Below the pieces are notes generated by a model that was given only the letters and a program-made list of their open reading frames with translations, was not told where the DNA came from and did not search any database. 64,000 bases of DNA, from positions 806,001-870,000 of the forward strand of contig CAVOKO010000012.1 of NCBI GenBank assembly GCA_963696525.1. Direction: 5' to 3'. The DNA comes from CAWBRT01 sp963696525 (GTDB taxonomy: Bacteria; Acidobacteriota; Terriglobia; Terriglobales; Acidobacteriaceae). Both the position numbers and the translations under genes were made by a program. Shown in pieces: positions 25,441-33,744 of this stretch (its first letter is position 1; each line of letters opens with the position of its first letter).

Positions 25441-25842
25441 ATGCGAGTCGACGGTCCGTTACCACCCATGCTGCCGACAGGCTCGAGCGCGAAGATTAAC
25501 TCCTTCTCATCTGCGATGGACCGCCGAATGCAAGCCTCGGAAGCGGAGCTACCCGTGCATTCCACCGCAGCGGTTGAGGCTGAAACGCAAGGCAACGCGC
25601 CGGGCAGGCTACGGCGTCCGGTGAAACAACGGGCAGACAACGAAGCTGACCGGCGGGAGAGACACCCGGACGGCGAAGACGCGGAAGACGGCGAAGATGG
25701 CGAGAATGGTGAAGATGGCCAGGACGGCGAAGCCGAGGAGCCAAAGCTCAAACGGGTAGCGGATGACGAAGCTTCGGATGAAACCGACGCCAGCGCCGAG
25801 GAGAACGAATCGCCGGGCCGCGAGCTCGATGTGAAGCTGTAA
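25441..25842 (+). CDS. Small acidic protein between fliC and fliD, function unknown
   Basis: 133 residues from the ATG at 25441, preceded by AAGGGGG. The N-terminus is ordinary; residues 85-125 are a low-complexity acidic tract with repeated GED/GEN/GQD steps (DGEDAEDGEDGENGEDGQDG). No cysteines, membrane helix or known domain are visible. It sits in the flagellin-FliD interval with its own ribosome site and ends 14 bases before fliD. A flagellar chaperone, glycosylation or assembly helper is possible but not shown. Similar low-complexity proteins occur at this place in related flagellar loci only as far as I can infer. Confidence 0.55.
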   Translation: MRVDGPLPPMLPTGSSAKINSFSSAMDRRMQASEAELPVHSTAAVEAETQGNAPGRLRRPVKQRADNEADRRERHPDGEDAEDGEDGENGEDGQDGEAEEPKLKRVADDEASDETDASAEENESPGRELDVKL

Positions 25843-25856
25843 GAGGAATTTGAAGC

Positions 25857-27437
25857 ATGTCGACCACCTCAGTAAATGTTGCGTCCACGGGAACGGGGCT
25901 CACTATGTCGAACCCGCTCTCCGGGTCTGGCATCGACGTGGACAGCGTAGTCGCTCAAATCGAAGCCGGGGAGCGCGTTCCGGAAACGAACCTGGAAAAT
26001 CAGCAGTCCACTATCCAGACCCAGGAAAGCGCCCTGACGGGCATCAACACGGACTTGTCCGTGCTGCTCACCAGCGTGCAGTCGCTAACCGACCCCTCGG
26101 GAGCGCTGGCAGCCGAAGCCGCGACCAGCAGCGACAGCTCGGTGCTTAATGCAACCGCGACCTCGTCGGCCATCGCCGGCAACCATACGATTACGGTATC
26201 TTATCTGGCGACGACCGGTTCCTGGTACAGCGCCCCGCTGACTGATTCGACCACCGCGACCTTTGCTCCCGGCACTATGACATTAACCGTCGGCGGAACT
26301 CCGACCACTCTGACCTTCGACTCCACAAACGACACGCTTTCGACCGCGGCCAGCTATATCAACGGCCTGAATCTGGGGGTGACGGCAAGCATCGTCACGG
26401 ATTCGAGTGGCGACCGCTTGGCCTTGGTCAGCAATCAGTCCGGGGTAGCCGGCGACATTTCCGTTACTCCGGGCAATTTGACGTTCAGCATCGACGGCGG
26501 GACGCCGGCAACGGTCACCTTCAGCTCTTCACAGGAAACGGCCGCGACCGAGGCTAGCTACATCAATGGCCTGGATCTTGGGGTGACGGCAAGCCCGGTA
26601 ACCGGTTCGACCGGCCCCACTCTTTCGCTGGTCGACACCGAGACCGGGTTAGCATCGGATGTTTCCGTCACCAGCAACCCTGCCGGATTGGCGTTCACCC
26701 AGGGAACCGTGGGTCAGAATGCGCAATTGACGGTGGATGGGGTTCCGGTGGTCAGCGCCAGCAATACGGTTACGGGAGCGATTCCGGGGGTGACGCTCAA
26801 TCTGGCAGCGACCAATGTGGGCTCGCCGGTTGATCTCACCGTGGCCCCGGACGCCGACAGCGTGACCGCGGCCGTGAACCAATTCGTCAGCTCCTACAAC
26901 ACGGCAATCGGGGACATCAACGCCCAGTTCACCTATAACACTACGACGCAGACGCAAGGGCCGTGCGCCACCGACGGCACCTTGACCTCGGTGCAGTCGC
27001 AGCTACTGCAGATGATGACTTACTCGACCGGTAGCAGCAGCAGCGTTTCCAGTCTGGCCAGCCTTGGCATTACCATGAACGACGATGGCACGTTGAGCGT
27101 CGACAATACCACGCTGAACGCTGCCGCAACCAACGATAGCAGCGATTTGCTGCAGTTTATGCAGGGGACCACCGGCTTTGCCACCACCCTGCAGAGCGCT
27201 CTTACTACCCTGACGGCCCCAAACACGGGCGCGCTCACCGTCGACATCACCAACCTGCAAAGTAACTATACGGATCTGGCAAGCCAGATCACCGCTATCG
27301 AAACCCAAATTACCTCGCAGCATGACGCCCTCATAACACAGTACAGTACGCTGAATGCCTTGCTGGAAGATTATCCTACCCAGCTGCAAGAAACCCAAGT
27401 CGAGCTAGGTCTGAATACCTCATCATCATCAAGCTAA
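25857..27437 (+). CDS. fliD: Flagellar filament cap protein FliD
   Basis: 526 residues. The N-terminal MSNPLSGSGIDVDSVVAQI and the C-terminal coiled coil (DLASQITAIETQITSQHDALITQYSTL, split by the family pattern) identify FliD. The middle has two tandem units, each TxTFxSxxxTxxTAASYINGLxLGVTAS followed by LSLV or LALVS, at about residues 140-200 and 210-270. It caps the growing filament and folds in flagellin. Its stop overlaps the fliS start as TAATG. Confidence 0.92.
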   Translation: MSTTSVNVASTGTGLTMSNPLSGSGIDVDSVVAQIEAGERVPETNLENQQSTIQTQESALTGINTDLSVLLTSVQSLTDPSGALAAEAATSSDSSVLNATATSSAIAGNHTITVSYLATTGSWYSAPLTDSTTATFAPGTMTLTVGGTPTTLTFDSTNDTLSTAASYINGLNLGVTASIVTDSSGDRLALVSNQSGVAGDISVTPGNLTFSIDGGTPATVTFSSSQETAATEASYINGLDLGVTASPVTGSTGPTLSLVDTETGLASDVSVTSNPAGLAFTQGTVGQNAQLTVDGVPVVSASNTVTGAIPGVTLNLAATNVGSPVDLTVAPDADSVTAAVNQFVSSYNTAIGDINAQFTYNTTTQTQGPCATDGTLTSVQSQLLQMMTYSTGSSSSVSSLASLGITMNDDGTLSVDNTTLNAAATNDSSDLLQFMQGTTGFATTLQSALTTLTAPNTGALTVDITNLQSNYTDLASQITAIETQITSQHDALITQYSTLNALLEDYPTQLQETQVELGLNTSSSSS

Positions 27438-27913
27438 TGAACCCACAAACTGCTAAATCCGTTTACCGGGAAATCGACATTCAGAGCGCCACCCCACTGC
27501 AATTGGTGGTCGCGCTCTACGACGCCATTCTGCAGGATATTCGCGGGGCGATGGCGGCACAGAAGCACAACGACATCGAGGAGCGCACCTCGCAGGTGAA
27601 GCACTGCCTGCTGGTGGTGGCACAGCTGCAAAGCCGTCTGGATTTCGAAAACGGCGGCGAGGTAGCGAAAAATCTCGACCGGTTTTATTCGATGATTCGC
27701 GGCAAGCTGTTGGAGGCCTCGATCAAAGCCTCAGCCGATGCATTCGGCGCCATTGCCGACATGGTCGCGCCGATTCGAAGCGCCTGGAACGAAGCCTCTA
27801 CGGAACAGCTTAGGCAACAGCACCGAGAGAGCGAGCAGGGCCGAATTCTCGATGCGCCGCCACCCCCGATGGCCGCCGACGAGGCCACAACTCACAGCGC
27901 CTGGACCGCCTAG
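27437..27913 (+). CDS. fliS: Flagellin export chaperone FliS
   Basis: 158 residues. YREIDIQSATPLQLVVALYDAIL matches the FliS start, and the helical bundle continues through VVAQLQSRLDFENGGEVAKNLDRFYSMI. It binds the C-terminus of flagellin in the cytosol and keeps it unfolded for export. The tail after residue 120 (rich in Pro, Ala and Asp) is longer than usual. Translationally coupled to fliD. Confidence 0.9.
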   Translation: MNPQTAKSVYREIDIQSATPLQLVVALYDAILQDIRGAMAAQKHNDIEERTSQVKHCLLVVAQLQSRLDFENGGEVAKNLDRFYSMIRGKLLEASIKASADAFGAIADMVAPIRSAWNEASTEQLRQQHRESEQGRILDAPPPPMAADEATTHSAWTA

Positions 27914-27914
27914 C

Positions 27915-28241
27915 ATGGGCGCGGGGTTGCGGGAACTGGCGCAGGATCTACTCGAAACATCGGGCGAACTCGTCCAGCGCATCTCGGGTGGCGACTACGG
28001 CCGCGCCTTGCGATGCCGACAAAGGCTCGGCGGAATTACCGAACAAGCGGCTCAGTTTCTCTCCACCGGCAAAGCGCCAGCGCCGGCGCTGCTGGAGTAT
28101 CGCGCCGCGCTGGCGAAGGCGAACGAAAGGCTGGCGGAGGCACGAATCAAGGCGCAGTTGGAACGGGATCGAATCGGCCGGGCGATGCGGCACTGCGGCA
28201 GTGTCAAGAACTGGATGGAGAGTAATCGGAGCACTTTCTAG
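27915..28241 (+). CDS. FliT-position helical protein, probable export chaperone
   Basis: 108 residues, almost entirely helical (LRELAQDLLETSGELVQRISGG, then coiled-coil LAKANERLAEARIKAQLERDRI). It begins one base after the fliS stop. Short helical proteins after fliS are usually FliT-like chaperones for FliD; sequence alone does not prove it. A GTG or the ATG at 27915 could be used; no strong ribosome site is seen, in keeping with coupling to fliS. Confidence 0.6.
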   Translation: MGAGLRELAQDLLETSGELVQRISGGDYGRALRCRQRLGGITEQAAQFLSTGKAPAPALLEYRAALAKANERLAEARIKAQLERDRIGRAMRHCGSVKNWMESNRSTF

Positions 28242-28281
28242 ACCAGAATCGTGAAAGGTATACCCCGCAAGAAGGAGCCGG

Positions 28282-28626
28282 GCGTGCGGGTCCCGGCAAA
28301 CCCTGACATCCCGCCCGGGTACATCAATCTTGAAACTGTTCTAATAAAGTTTTCCGTCTGTCGTGCGGAAAGTCCGGCGTATGCGAGAGCGGGCTTTCGC
28401 GATTGATCTTTGCCGGAACGATCCGGGCAGCCTTTTGGTTTTCATTGCCGAAGTCTGATTCGGCTGCCTTGCCCGGATGACCCGTTCAGCAGGCTGGCAA
28501 CAGCCGGCTTGCTCGATGTGAGTTTACACAGGCAATTGCGCTGTCGCTCGGGGGCTGCCCATTCCGTAACGCCACGCTTGTTTCCACCTTAGCAAAAGCA
28601 GCGGGTTTGCCGGGACCCCAGCACGC
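28282..28626 (+). repeat. Long-range inverted repeat flanking a structured segment
   Basis: GGGTCCCGGCAAACCC (28288-28303) and its exact complement (28603-28618) are flanked outside by GCGTGC and GCACGC with a two-base offset. The arms enclose about 300 bases. The right part (minus strand 28620-28562) also resembles 62449-62515 on the plus strand, including CAAGCGTGGCGyTACGGAA. Confidence 0.6.
28421..28478 (+). ncRNA. Candidate structured RNA: nested hairpin
   Basis: ATCCGGGCA (28421-28429) pairs perfectly with TGCCCGGAT (28470-28478), and inside it GCCGAA (28447-28452) pairs with TTCGGC (28459-28464) around a six-base loop. The two nested stems would form in RNA of either strand. It is upstream of the flgF operon but also upstream of the mapped sigma-54 start, so it may belong to the fliD-fliS transcript's 3' end or be independent. 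No known riboswitch consensus is matched. Confidence 0.4.
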
Positions 28627-28690
28627 GCAAGCTCTTTAATTTTCAGGGGATACAGCCTTCGCTAGGTGCCCTAAGAATTCGCCAATCTCG

Positions 28691-28708
28691 TTTGGCAGCA
28701 ATCCTGCT
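28691..28708 (+). promoter_or_regulatory. Sigma-54 promoter of the flgF operon
   Basis: TTTGGCAGCAATCCTGCT has the GG (28694-28695), ten bases, GC (28706-28707) spacing that defines sigma-54 promoters, with TTGGCA at -24. The start would be near 28719, leaving the GGAGG ribosome site (28724-28728) in a short leader. Confidence 0.75.
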
Positions 28709-28733
28709 CTGAACTCTTTGGACGGAGGTCACA

Positions 28734-29465
28734 GTGGACAGCGGCTATTACGCGGCATGTGCGGGACTGGTGGCAAAGATGCAAGCGCTTGATCTAGCCG
28801 CCAATAACTTGGCCAATGTCAGCACGACCGGTTTTCGCGGTCAGAACGCAACTTTCCAGAGTGTTATGGCGGGAGTCAGGGCGCGGACGGCGAGCGGTAC
28901 GCAACTGATCAACGAATTCGGGGTGCTGAACGCCCCATCGCTCAATCTTACGCAGGGAAACCTGGAGGCCACCAGCAATCCGTTGGACGTCGCGATCACG
29001 GGGCCGGGCTTTTTCGCCGTGCAATCCGCCGATGGGGTGCGTTATACGCGCAACGGCTCGTTCCGGGTTTCCGCCAGCGGACAACTGCTGAGCTCATCCG
29101 GCGATCCGGTGTTGGGCGATCAAGGTCCGATCCAATTGGAACCCGGTTCGGTCACAATCGCCGGTGACGGCACGATTTCGATCAATGGTGCGCTTGCCGG
29201 CAAGTTGCGCGTGGTGGAGTTTCCGCCCTCGACACCGATCACGAACGCCGGCGGGTCCTATTACTCGGCGCCGCAGGCGGCAGCCGGAGCGGCGACCCAG
29301 TCCACGCTACAGCAGGGAAAGCTGGAGTCATCGAATGTCAATCCCATCGCCGAAGCCGTCGAACTCATCTCGATTCAGCGAGGCGCGGAGATGCTGCAGC
29401 GGGCGCTGTCCACCATTCATTCTCAATTCAACCAGCTTGCGGCGCAAGAGCTACCGAAGGTCTAG
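28734..29465 (+). CDS. flgF: Flagellar proximal rod protein FlgF
   Basis: 243 residues from a GTG with GGAGG before it. The rod-protein N-motif ALDLAANNLANVSTTGFRGQ and the C-motif NVNPIAEAVELISIQRGAEM are present, with GFFAVQSADGVRYTRNGSF between. The length and place just before flgG indicate FlgF, the proximal rod, rather than FlgG. It is exported by the flagellar type III system and assembles on the MS ring. Confidence 0.88.
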   Translation: MDSGYYAACAGLVAKMQALDLAANNLANVSTTGFRGQNATFQSVMAGVRARTASGTQLINEFGVLNAPSLNLTQGNLEATSNPLDVAITGPGFFAVQSADGVRYTRNGSFRVSASGQLLSSSGDPVLGDQGPIQLEPGSVTIAGDGTISINGALAGKLRVVEFPPSTPITNAGGSYYSAPQAAAGAATQSTLQQGKLESSNVNPIAEAVELISIQRGAEMLQRALSTIHSQFNQLAAQELPKV

Positions 29466-29475
29466 GGGGTAAAGC

Positions 29476-30264
29476 ATGTTTCGCGCTTTATATACGGCAG
29501 CCAGCGGCATGATTGCCCAGCAGACAAATCTCGATAACGTGGCCAACAACCTGGCCAATGCCAGCACGACAGGTTTTCGCTTTCGGCGGGTGCAATTTCA
29601 GGACCTGATGTATCAAAGCGTGATCATGCCCGGCTCGGCCACGACGCAGCAGACGGTCTCGTCAGGTTTGCAGGTCGGTCTTGGCACCATGGCGGCGTCG
29701 ACCGAGGTGATTCAGGCCCAGGGAGATTTCACTTCCACCGGGAACACGCTGGATTTGGCAATTCAGGGAAATGGATTTTTCCAGATCAAGTTGCCCAATG
29801 GAGAAACGGGCTACACGCGCAACGGCAACTTTCAACTGGATTCGAGCGGCAACGTGGTTACCTCGGATGGCAATCCGCTGATACCTTCGATCAATATTCC
29901 AAGCAATGCGACCAACGTTACGATCGGCACCGATGGCACGGTCAGCGTGACCCAGCCGGGGCAGACCAAGTCACAACAGCTCGGGCAGATCCAGTTGGCC
30001 ACGTTTCCCAATCCCGGCGGATTGAACAGCGTGGGCAGCAATCTGTTTTTGCCGACGACGGCTTCCGGAGATGCGCTGGTCGATGTTCCTGGCGGCAACG
30101 GCGGCCTGGGGACGTTGCAGCAAGGGATGCTCGAACAATCCAACGTAAGCCTGGTAAACGAGTTTGTGCAGATGATCCTGGCTCAGCGCTCCTATGAGTC
30201 GAATTCGAGGGCGCTCAGCGCCGCCGATCAGATGCTGCAACAGTTGAATTCCCTGGGGCGGTGA
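29476..30264 (+). CDS. flgG: Flagellar distal rod protein FlgG
   Basis: 262 residues, exactly the usual FlgG length. MFRALYTAASGMIAQQTNLD, NNLANASTTGFR, GDFTSTGNTLDLAIQGNGFFQI and the C-terminal QRSYESNSRALSAADQMLQ are all signature FlgG segments. The rod passes through the P and L rings encoded downstream. Its stop overlaps the flgA ATG (TGATG). Confidence 0.95.
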   Translation: MFRALYTAASGMIAQQTNLDNVANNLANASTTGFRFRRVQFQDLMYQSVIMPGSATTQQTVSSGLQVGLGTMAASTEVIQAQGDFTSTGNTLDLAIQGNGFFQIKLPNGETGYTRNGNFQLDSSGNVVTSDGNPLIPSINIPSNATNVTIGTDGTVSVTQPGQTKSQQLGQIQLATFPNPGGLNSVGSNLFLPTTASGDALVDVPGGNGGLGTLQQGMLEQSNVSLVNEFVQMILAQRSYESNSRALSAADQMLQQLNSLGR

Positions 30265-30836
30265 TGAAGAGAGTACTGATCATTCTGGTACTGGCAAGCT
30301 TGCCGCAGATTGGTTGGGCGCAGCAGGCGGGGGCCGTCGAACGGATTGCGCAGTTGCTCGAACAGGAGATGCACTCCTTCGAGCTGGCGGGTTCTGGCGT
30401 GGAGCGCCAGTCCATTCGTATTCTCGATTCGTCGCAGCTCTCCATTCCAGAGGCTTCTTTCCGTCTGGCGGGGTTGCGGCGAACCAGTCGCGACGGGTAT
30501 CTGGCGACCGTGCGCTGCTCAAGTGCCGCCGAGTGTCTGCCTTTCCTGGTGGCATTTCGTTGTCTCAGGCCGGCAGGCGCCAAGGCAGATAGTCCCAAGG
30601 CAGTCGATCATCCCAAGGCCAGCCAGAAAGTGAAGCGCAGCGCAGCCGTGCACACTGGCGAGACGGCGAGACTTGAGTTGACACTTACCGGAGCCAATCT
30701 TTCCTTCCCGGTGATTTGTCTGGAGGAAGGCGAGGTTGGCGAGGTTATCCGCACCAGGGCGATTGAGAGCAATAGGATTTTCGTGGCGACAGTGACCGGG
30801 CCACGGCAATTGCGGGGCGTGGAGAGATCGCAATGA
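30264..30836 (+). CDS. flgA: FlgA-like P-ring assembly chaperone
   Basis: 190 residues from the ATG at 30264. It has a signal peptide (KRVLIILVLASLPQIGWAQQ) and a C-terminal SAF-like domain: VHTGETARLELTLTGANLSF, EEGEVGEVIRTRAIESNRIF, ATVTGP. That is the FlgA layout, although the central part is divergent and short. FlgA acts in the periplasm to help FlgI form the P ring. Position between flgG and flgH supports this. Confidence 0.78.
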   Translation: MKRVLIILVLASLPQIGWAQQAGAVERIAQLLEQEMHSFELAGSGVERQSIRILDSSQLSIPEASFRLAGLRRTSRDGYLATVRCSSAAECLPFLVAFRCLRPAGAKADSPKAVDHPKASQKVKRSAAVHTGETARLELTLTGANLSFPVICLEEGEVGEVIRTRAIESNRIFVATVTGPRQLRGVERSQ

Positions 30837-31546
30837 AGGGTTGGGCGGCATTCCTGTTGATCGTAGTGTTGCTATGTGCGGGAAGCAGCGGAGCGCATGC
30901 GGCCTTCAAAGGGAAGGACGCGCCTACACTTGAGGAGTATCTGAAGAGCCTGAATCAGCAGCCCACAGCCGCCACCGCCGTTCCGCGAAAGACGTTCGGA
31001 AGCCTGTGGAGCGACGACGCGGGGATCGGCCAACTCGCGGCCGATTACAAGGCGGGACGGCTGCACGACTCAATCGTGATCAATATTTCCGAACAGACGA
31101 CCGCCAACCAGACTGGGACGGTGAGTGCGCAACGTTCCATGACTGCCAGCTCCGGGATCACGGGTTTGCCGGGCGCGCTGAAGACCACGGGCGTCGCCCA
31201 ACTGTTCTCGCCCAATTCCACGTATCAACTTACAGGCGCAGGGCAAGCAGGCTCGGCCACCACCATCCAGAGCACGCTTTCGGGGACGGTTGTGGCTGTC
31301 CTCTCGAATGGCAACCTGGTGGTCGAAGCGCGCCACTCGATCCTGGCCGACAACCAGCATCAGGACATTACCTTGCGGGGTGTGGTGCGGCCGGGGGACA
31401 TCGCCTTGGGCAACAGCATTTTCTCTTCGCAGATGAGCAACCTGGAACTCACCATACGCGGCAAGGGCGTGGTGAGCGACAGCACGCGGCAGCCGAACAT
31501 CGTTATCCGCACGCTGCTTACAGATATTGAATTTTTGAGAGTGTGA
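30833..31546 (+). CDS. flgH: Flagellar L-ring protein FlgH
   Basis: 237 residues. GSLWSDDAGIGQLAADYKAGRLHD starts the conserved part; DSIVINISEQTTANQ and GVVRPGDIALGNSIFSSQMSNLELTIRGKG follow, all typical of FlgH. A signal peptide is present, but the cysteine in VVLLCAGSS is preceded by leucine, so the lipobox is poor; most FlgH are lipoproteins. It builds the outer-membrane ring. Overlaps flgA by four bases. Confidence 0.92.
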   Translation: MKGWAAFLLIVVLLCAGSSGAHAAFKGKDAPTLEEYLKSLNQQPTAATAVPRKTFGSLWSDDAGIGQLAADYKAGRLHDSIVINISEQTTANQTGTVSAQRSMTASSGITGLPGALKTTGVAQLFSPNSTYQLTGAGQAGSATTIQSTLSGTVVAVLSNGNLVVEARHSILADNQHQDITLRGVVRPGDIALGNSIFSSQMSNLELTIRGKGVVSDSTRQPNIVIRTLLTDIEFLRV

Positions 31547-32676
31547 TGCAGGTGATGAGATTGAACAGGTGGTTCACGCTGTCGGTAATCGCCGCGCTGC
31601 TAGCGGTGCTGGGGCAATCAAGCGCCAGCCAGGTACGGACGGTGCGGGTACACGAACTGGCGACGGTGGAGGGAGTGCGGGAGAACCCCCTGATCGGATA
31701 CGGACTGGTCGCCGGGCTGCGGGGAACGGGCGACAGTCAGCAAACCATCTTTACGACGCAGATGTTGGCCAATGCGCTGCAGAAAATGGGGATGCAGGTT
31801 TTGTCGACGCAAGTGAAGGTGAAGAATGTGGCGTCGGTGTTCGTGACCGTGAATTTGCCGGCATTTGCGCGCCCCGGCATGCAACTGGACGTGACCGTTT
31901 CCAGCATGGGCGACGCCAGCTCGTTGAGCGGCGGCACGCTGCTGATGACGCCGTTGCGCGCCGCCGATGGCCAGATCTACGCCGCGGCGCAGGGCACGCT
32001 GACGGTTGGCGGATATAGCGCGAGCGGGCCGGGCACCTCGAAGCAGGTGAACCATCCGACTGCGGGAAGAATTCCGGGTGGCGGATTGGTGGAGCGGGAA
32101 GCTACGGTGGATTTGAGTGCTCTGCCCAACTTGACGCTACTGCTGCGCGAGCCCGACTTCGCAATCGCACAACGGATCGCCGAAAGCATCAACCGCGAGC
32201 TCGGCCCAATGGTGGTGGCGAGGGCGGCTGACAGCCGCAGCGTGGAACTGAAGGCGGGCGACAAAGCGGGGCCTATTCCGGCGCTGCTGGCCAAGGTAGA
32301 GAATCTTGAGATTCCGGTGACCCAAAAGCCAAAAGTGGTGGTTAGCGAGCGCACCGGGACGATCGTGATGGGCAAGGACGTGCAACTGGGGGCAGTCTCG
32401 ATTCTGCACGGCAATTTGTCCATCGAGGTGGCGACCCAGTTGCACGTTTCCCAGCCACTGCCCGGCAGCAAGGGGGGTGAAACCGTGGTGACTCCGCAGA
32501 CTACGGTGAAGACGCAGGACAACTCGGCGAGACGAATCGAACTGCCCGAGGGAGCAAACGTCGAACAACTGGTCAACAGTATGCAAGCGATCGGCGCCAC
32601 GGCGCAGGACGTGATCTCGATCCTGCAGGCGATGAAGGCGGCTGGAGCTCTGCAGGCAGAACTGGAGGTGATCTGA
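31546..32676 (+). CDS. flgI: Flagellar P-ring protein FlgI
   Basis: 376 residues from the ATG at 31546, which overlaps the flgH stop. It has a signal peptide (LSVIAALLAVLGQSSAS), then RVHELATVEGVRENPLIGYGLVAGLRGTGDS, the hallmark start of FlgI. Also seen are NVASVFVTVNLPAFARPG, TGTIVMGKDVQLG and the C-terminal AIGATAQDVISILQAMKAAGAL. It forms the peptidoglycan-level ring around the rod. A complete P/L ring set shows a diderm envelope. Confidence 0.94.
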   Translation: MQVMRLNRWFTLSVIAALLAVLGQSSASQVRTVRVHELATVEGVRENPLIGYGLVAGLRGTGDSQQTIFTTQMLANALQKMGMQVLSTQVKVKNVASVFVTVNLPAFARPGMQLDVTVSSMGDASSLSGGTLLMTPLRAADGQIYAAAQGTLTVGGYSASGPGTSKQVNHPTAGRIPGGGLVEREATVDLSALPNLTLLLREPDFAIAQRIAESINRELGPMVVARAADSRSVELKAGDKAGPIPALLAKVENLEIPVTQKPKVVVSERTGTIVMGKDVQLGAVSILHGNLSIEVATQLHVSQPLPGSKGGETVVTPQTTVKTQDNSARRIELPEGANVEQLVNSMQAIGATAQDVISILQAMKAAGALQAELEVI

Positions 32677-33011
32677 TGCAGGTGCAATTCGCGGCTCCGC
32701 TCACGTCAAGCGTGACGGTTCCGGTAGTGAATACGGCAGGCAATGACGCCGCGACCTTAAAGCGCCACGCCGTCGAATTCGAGTCAATCTTGCTCACCAA
32801 CGTGATGGAAAAGCTGCAGCAAACCTATTCCTGTGTGCCGGGCGGGCAGCCCACCGACGCTGGGCACGACACCGAGGCCAGCATGGCCACGCAGGCGCTC
32901 GCCACCGGAATAGCAAAGGCCGGAGGTTTCGGATTTGCCAAGATGATTCTCAAATCCCTGCAGAAGCCAGCGGCGGCGGACAGCCAAGCCGGCCCGGTTG
33001 CAGCCAAGTAG
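32676..33011 (+). CDS. flgJ: Rod-binding protein, FlgJ N-terminal domain only
   Basis: 111 residues. LKRHAVEFESILLTNVMEKLQQT and the later TQALATGIAKAGGFGFAKMI are the rod-capping domain of FlgJ. The muramidase domain found in enterobacterial FlgJ is missing, as in many other phyla, so a separate enzyme must open the wall. The ATG shares one base with the flgI stop. Two residues before the C-terminal lysine the protein is low-complexity. Confidence 0.82.
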   Translation: MQVQFAAPLTSSVTVPVVNTAGNDAATLKRHAVEFESILLTNVMEKLQQTYSCVPGGQPTDAGHDTEASMATQALATGIAKAGGFGFAKMILKSLQKPAAADSQAGPVAAK

Positions 33012-33052
33012 CCCAGGGCGGCGAGGGCGAACGAAAAAAGAATTCAAAGCAT

Positions 33053-33079
33053 TAAAGTTCTCTAATGCGCCGCCGATAG
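33053..33079 (+). promoter_or_regulatory. Sigma-28 promoter of flgM
   Basis: TAAA (33053-33056), a 15-base spacer, and GCCGATAG (33072-33079) give a near-perfect FliA promoter, starting about 33086. It would drive flgM-flgN-flgK-flgL, so the anti-sigma factor is under control of its own target. Confidence 0.87.
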
Positions 33080-33112
33080 TACCAGTAGTAAGGAAGGACG
33101 AGGGAGTACGAG

Positions 33113-33403
33113 ATGAATATCAGCTTGGGAGCAACAACCAACAATACGATCACCGATCCGACGTTGAGCCAAAGTTCGGGCGCGAATCGGAGCTCGGCAC
33201 CGCAGAAGACATCGACCGGGGATGCGGCCATTGTGACGCTCGGCAGCAGCGTCGACGACTTGAAAGCCCAACTCGATTCCATGCCCGACGTGCGTGGTGA
33301 CCGGGTTCAGCAGTTGCAGGCGATGGTCACGCAAGGGACCTACACAGTGAACCCCACGAATGTGGCAAATGCCATGTATGCAACCTTGTTTGGAGAAAGC
33401 TAA
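33113..33403 (+). CDS. flgM: Anti-sigma-28 factor FlgM
   Basis: 96 residues, normal for FlgM. The disordered, polar N-terminal half is followed by the binding part: VDDLKAQLDSMPDVRGDRVQQL, then VTQGTYTVNPTNVANAMYATLF, which matches the FlgM C-terminal helices. It holds FliA inactive until the hook is finished and FlgM is exported. A sigma-28 promoter lies directly upstream and flgK and flgL follow. Confidence 0.87.
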   Translation: MNISLGATTNNTITDPTLSQSSGANRSSAPQKTSTGDAAIVTLGSSVDDLKAQLDSMPDVRGDRVQQLQAMVTQGTYTVNPTNVANAMYATLFGES

Positions 33404-33437
33404 AAAGCAAATACGATCCGTGGACACTCGACGGACT

Positions 33438-33737
33438 ATGAAAATCTCTGCTAACGCCGCGGCACTTTTGGCTGCGCTCCTGGATTTGCAAGGGGCCTGT
33501 AGCGGAGGTACGGCGGATTCGATCAGGCGGCTTGCGGCGTGCTGCGAGCAAGCTGCATTGCGGCTTACGCCCGCCGATTTCGCGGCCTGTGACGGGGAGG
33601 CGCTAGCCAAGGTGAACCTCGCGGCCAAGACGACGGCGGCTTTCCTGCGGCGCGTGGTTTGCATGCGGGGAATGCGTTTGACGATGCGCAGGTTCGGGCA
33701 GGTCGAGAGCGCCAATGGGCGCGGGATAGCGATGTGA
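33438..33737 (+). CDS. Helical protein in the flgN position
   Basis: 99 residues from the ATG at 33438 (a GTG at 33420 is possible). It is alanine- and cysteine-rich and mostly helical, with no recognisable domain. Genes between flgM and flgK usually encode FlgN, the chaperone for the hook-filament junction proteins FlgK and FlgL, and its size fits; sequence similarity is not evident to me, so this rests on position. Confidence 0.5.
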   Translation: MKISANAAALLAALLDLQGACSGGTADSIRRLAACCEQAALRLTPADFAACDGEALAKVNLAAKTTAAFLRRVVCMRGMRLTMRRFGQVESANGRGIAM

Positions 33738-33744
33738 GAGAGAA

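Larger units (their letters stand above)
28242..28733 (+). other. 492-base intergenic region rich in repeats and secondary structure
   Basis: It holds a long-range inverted repeat (arms at 28282-28303 and 28603-28626), a nested hairpin at 28421-28478, a segment shared with 18.3-18.4 kb, another shared with 62.45-62.52 kb, and at its right end a sigma-54 promoter for flgF. No plausible gene is seen. Confidence 0.6.

Noticed and set aside
28282..28320. c-di-GMP-I riboswitch suggested by GGCAAACC
   Set aside because: The second conserved strand (GACGCAAAGCC type) and the receptor geometry are missing.
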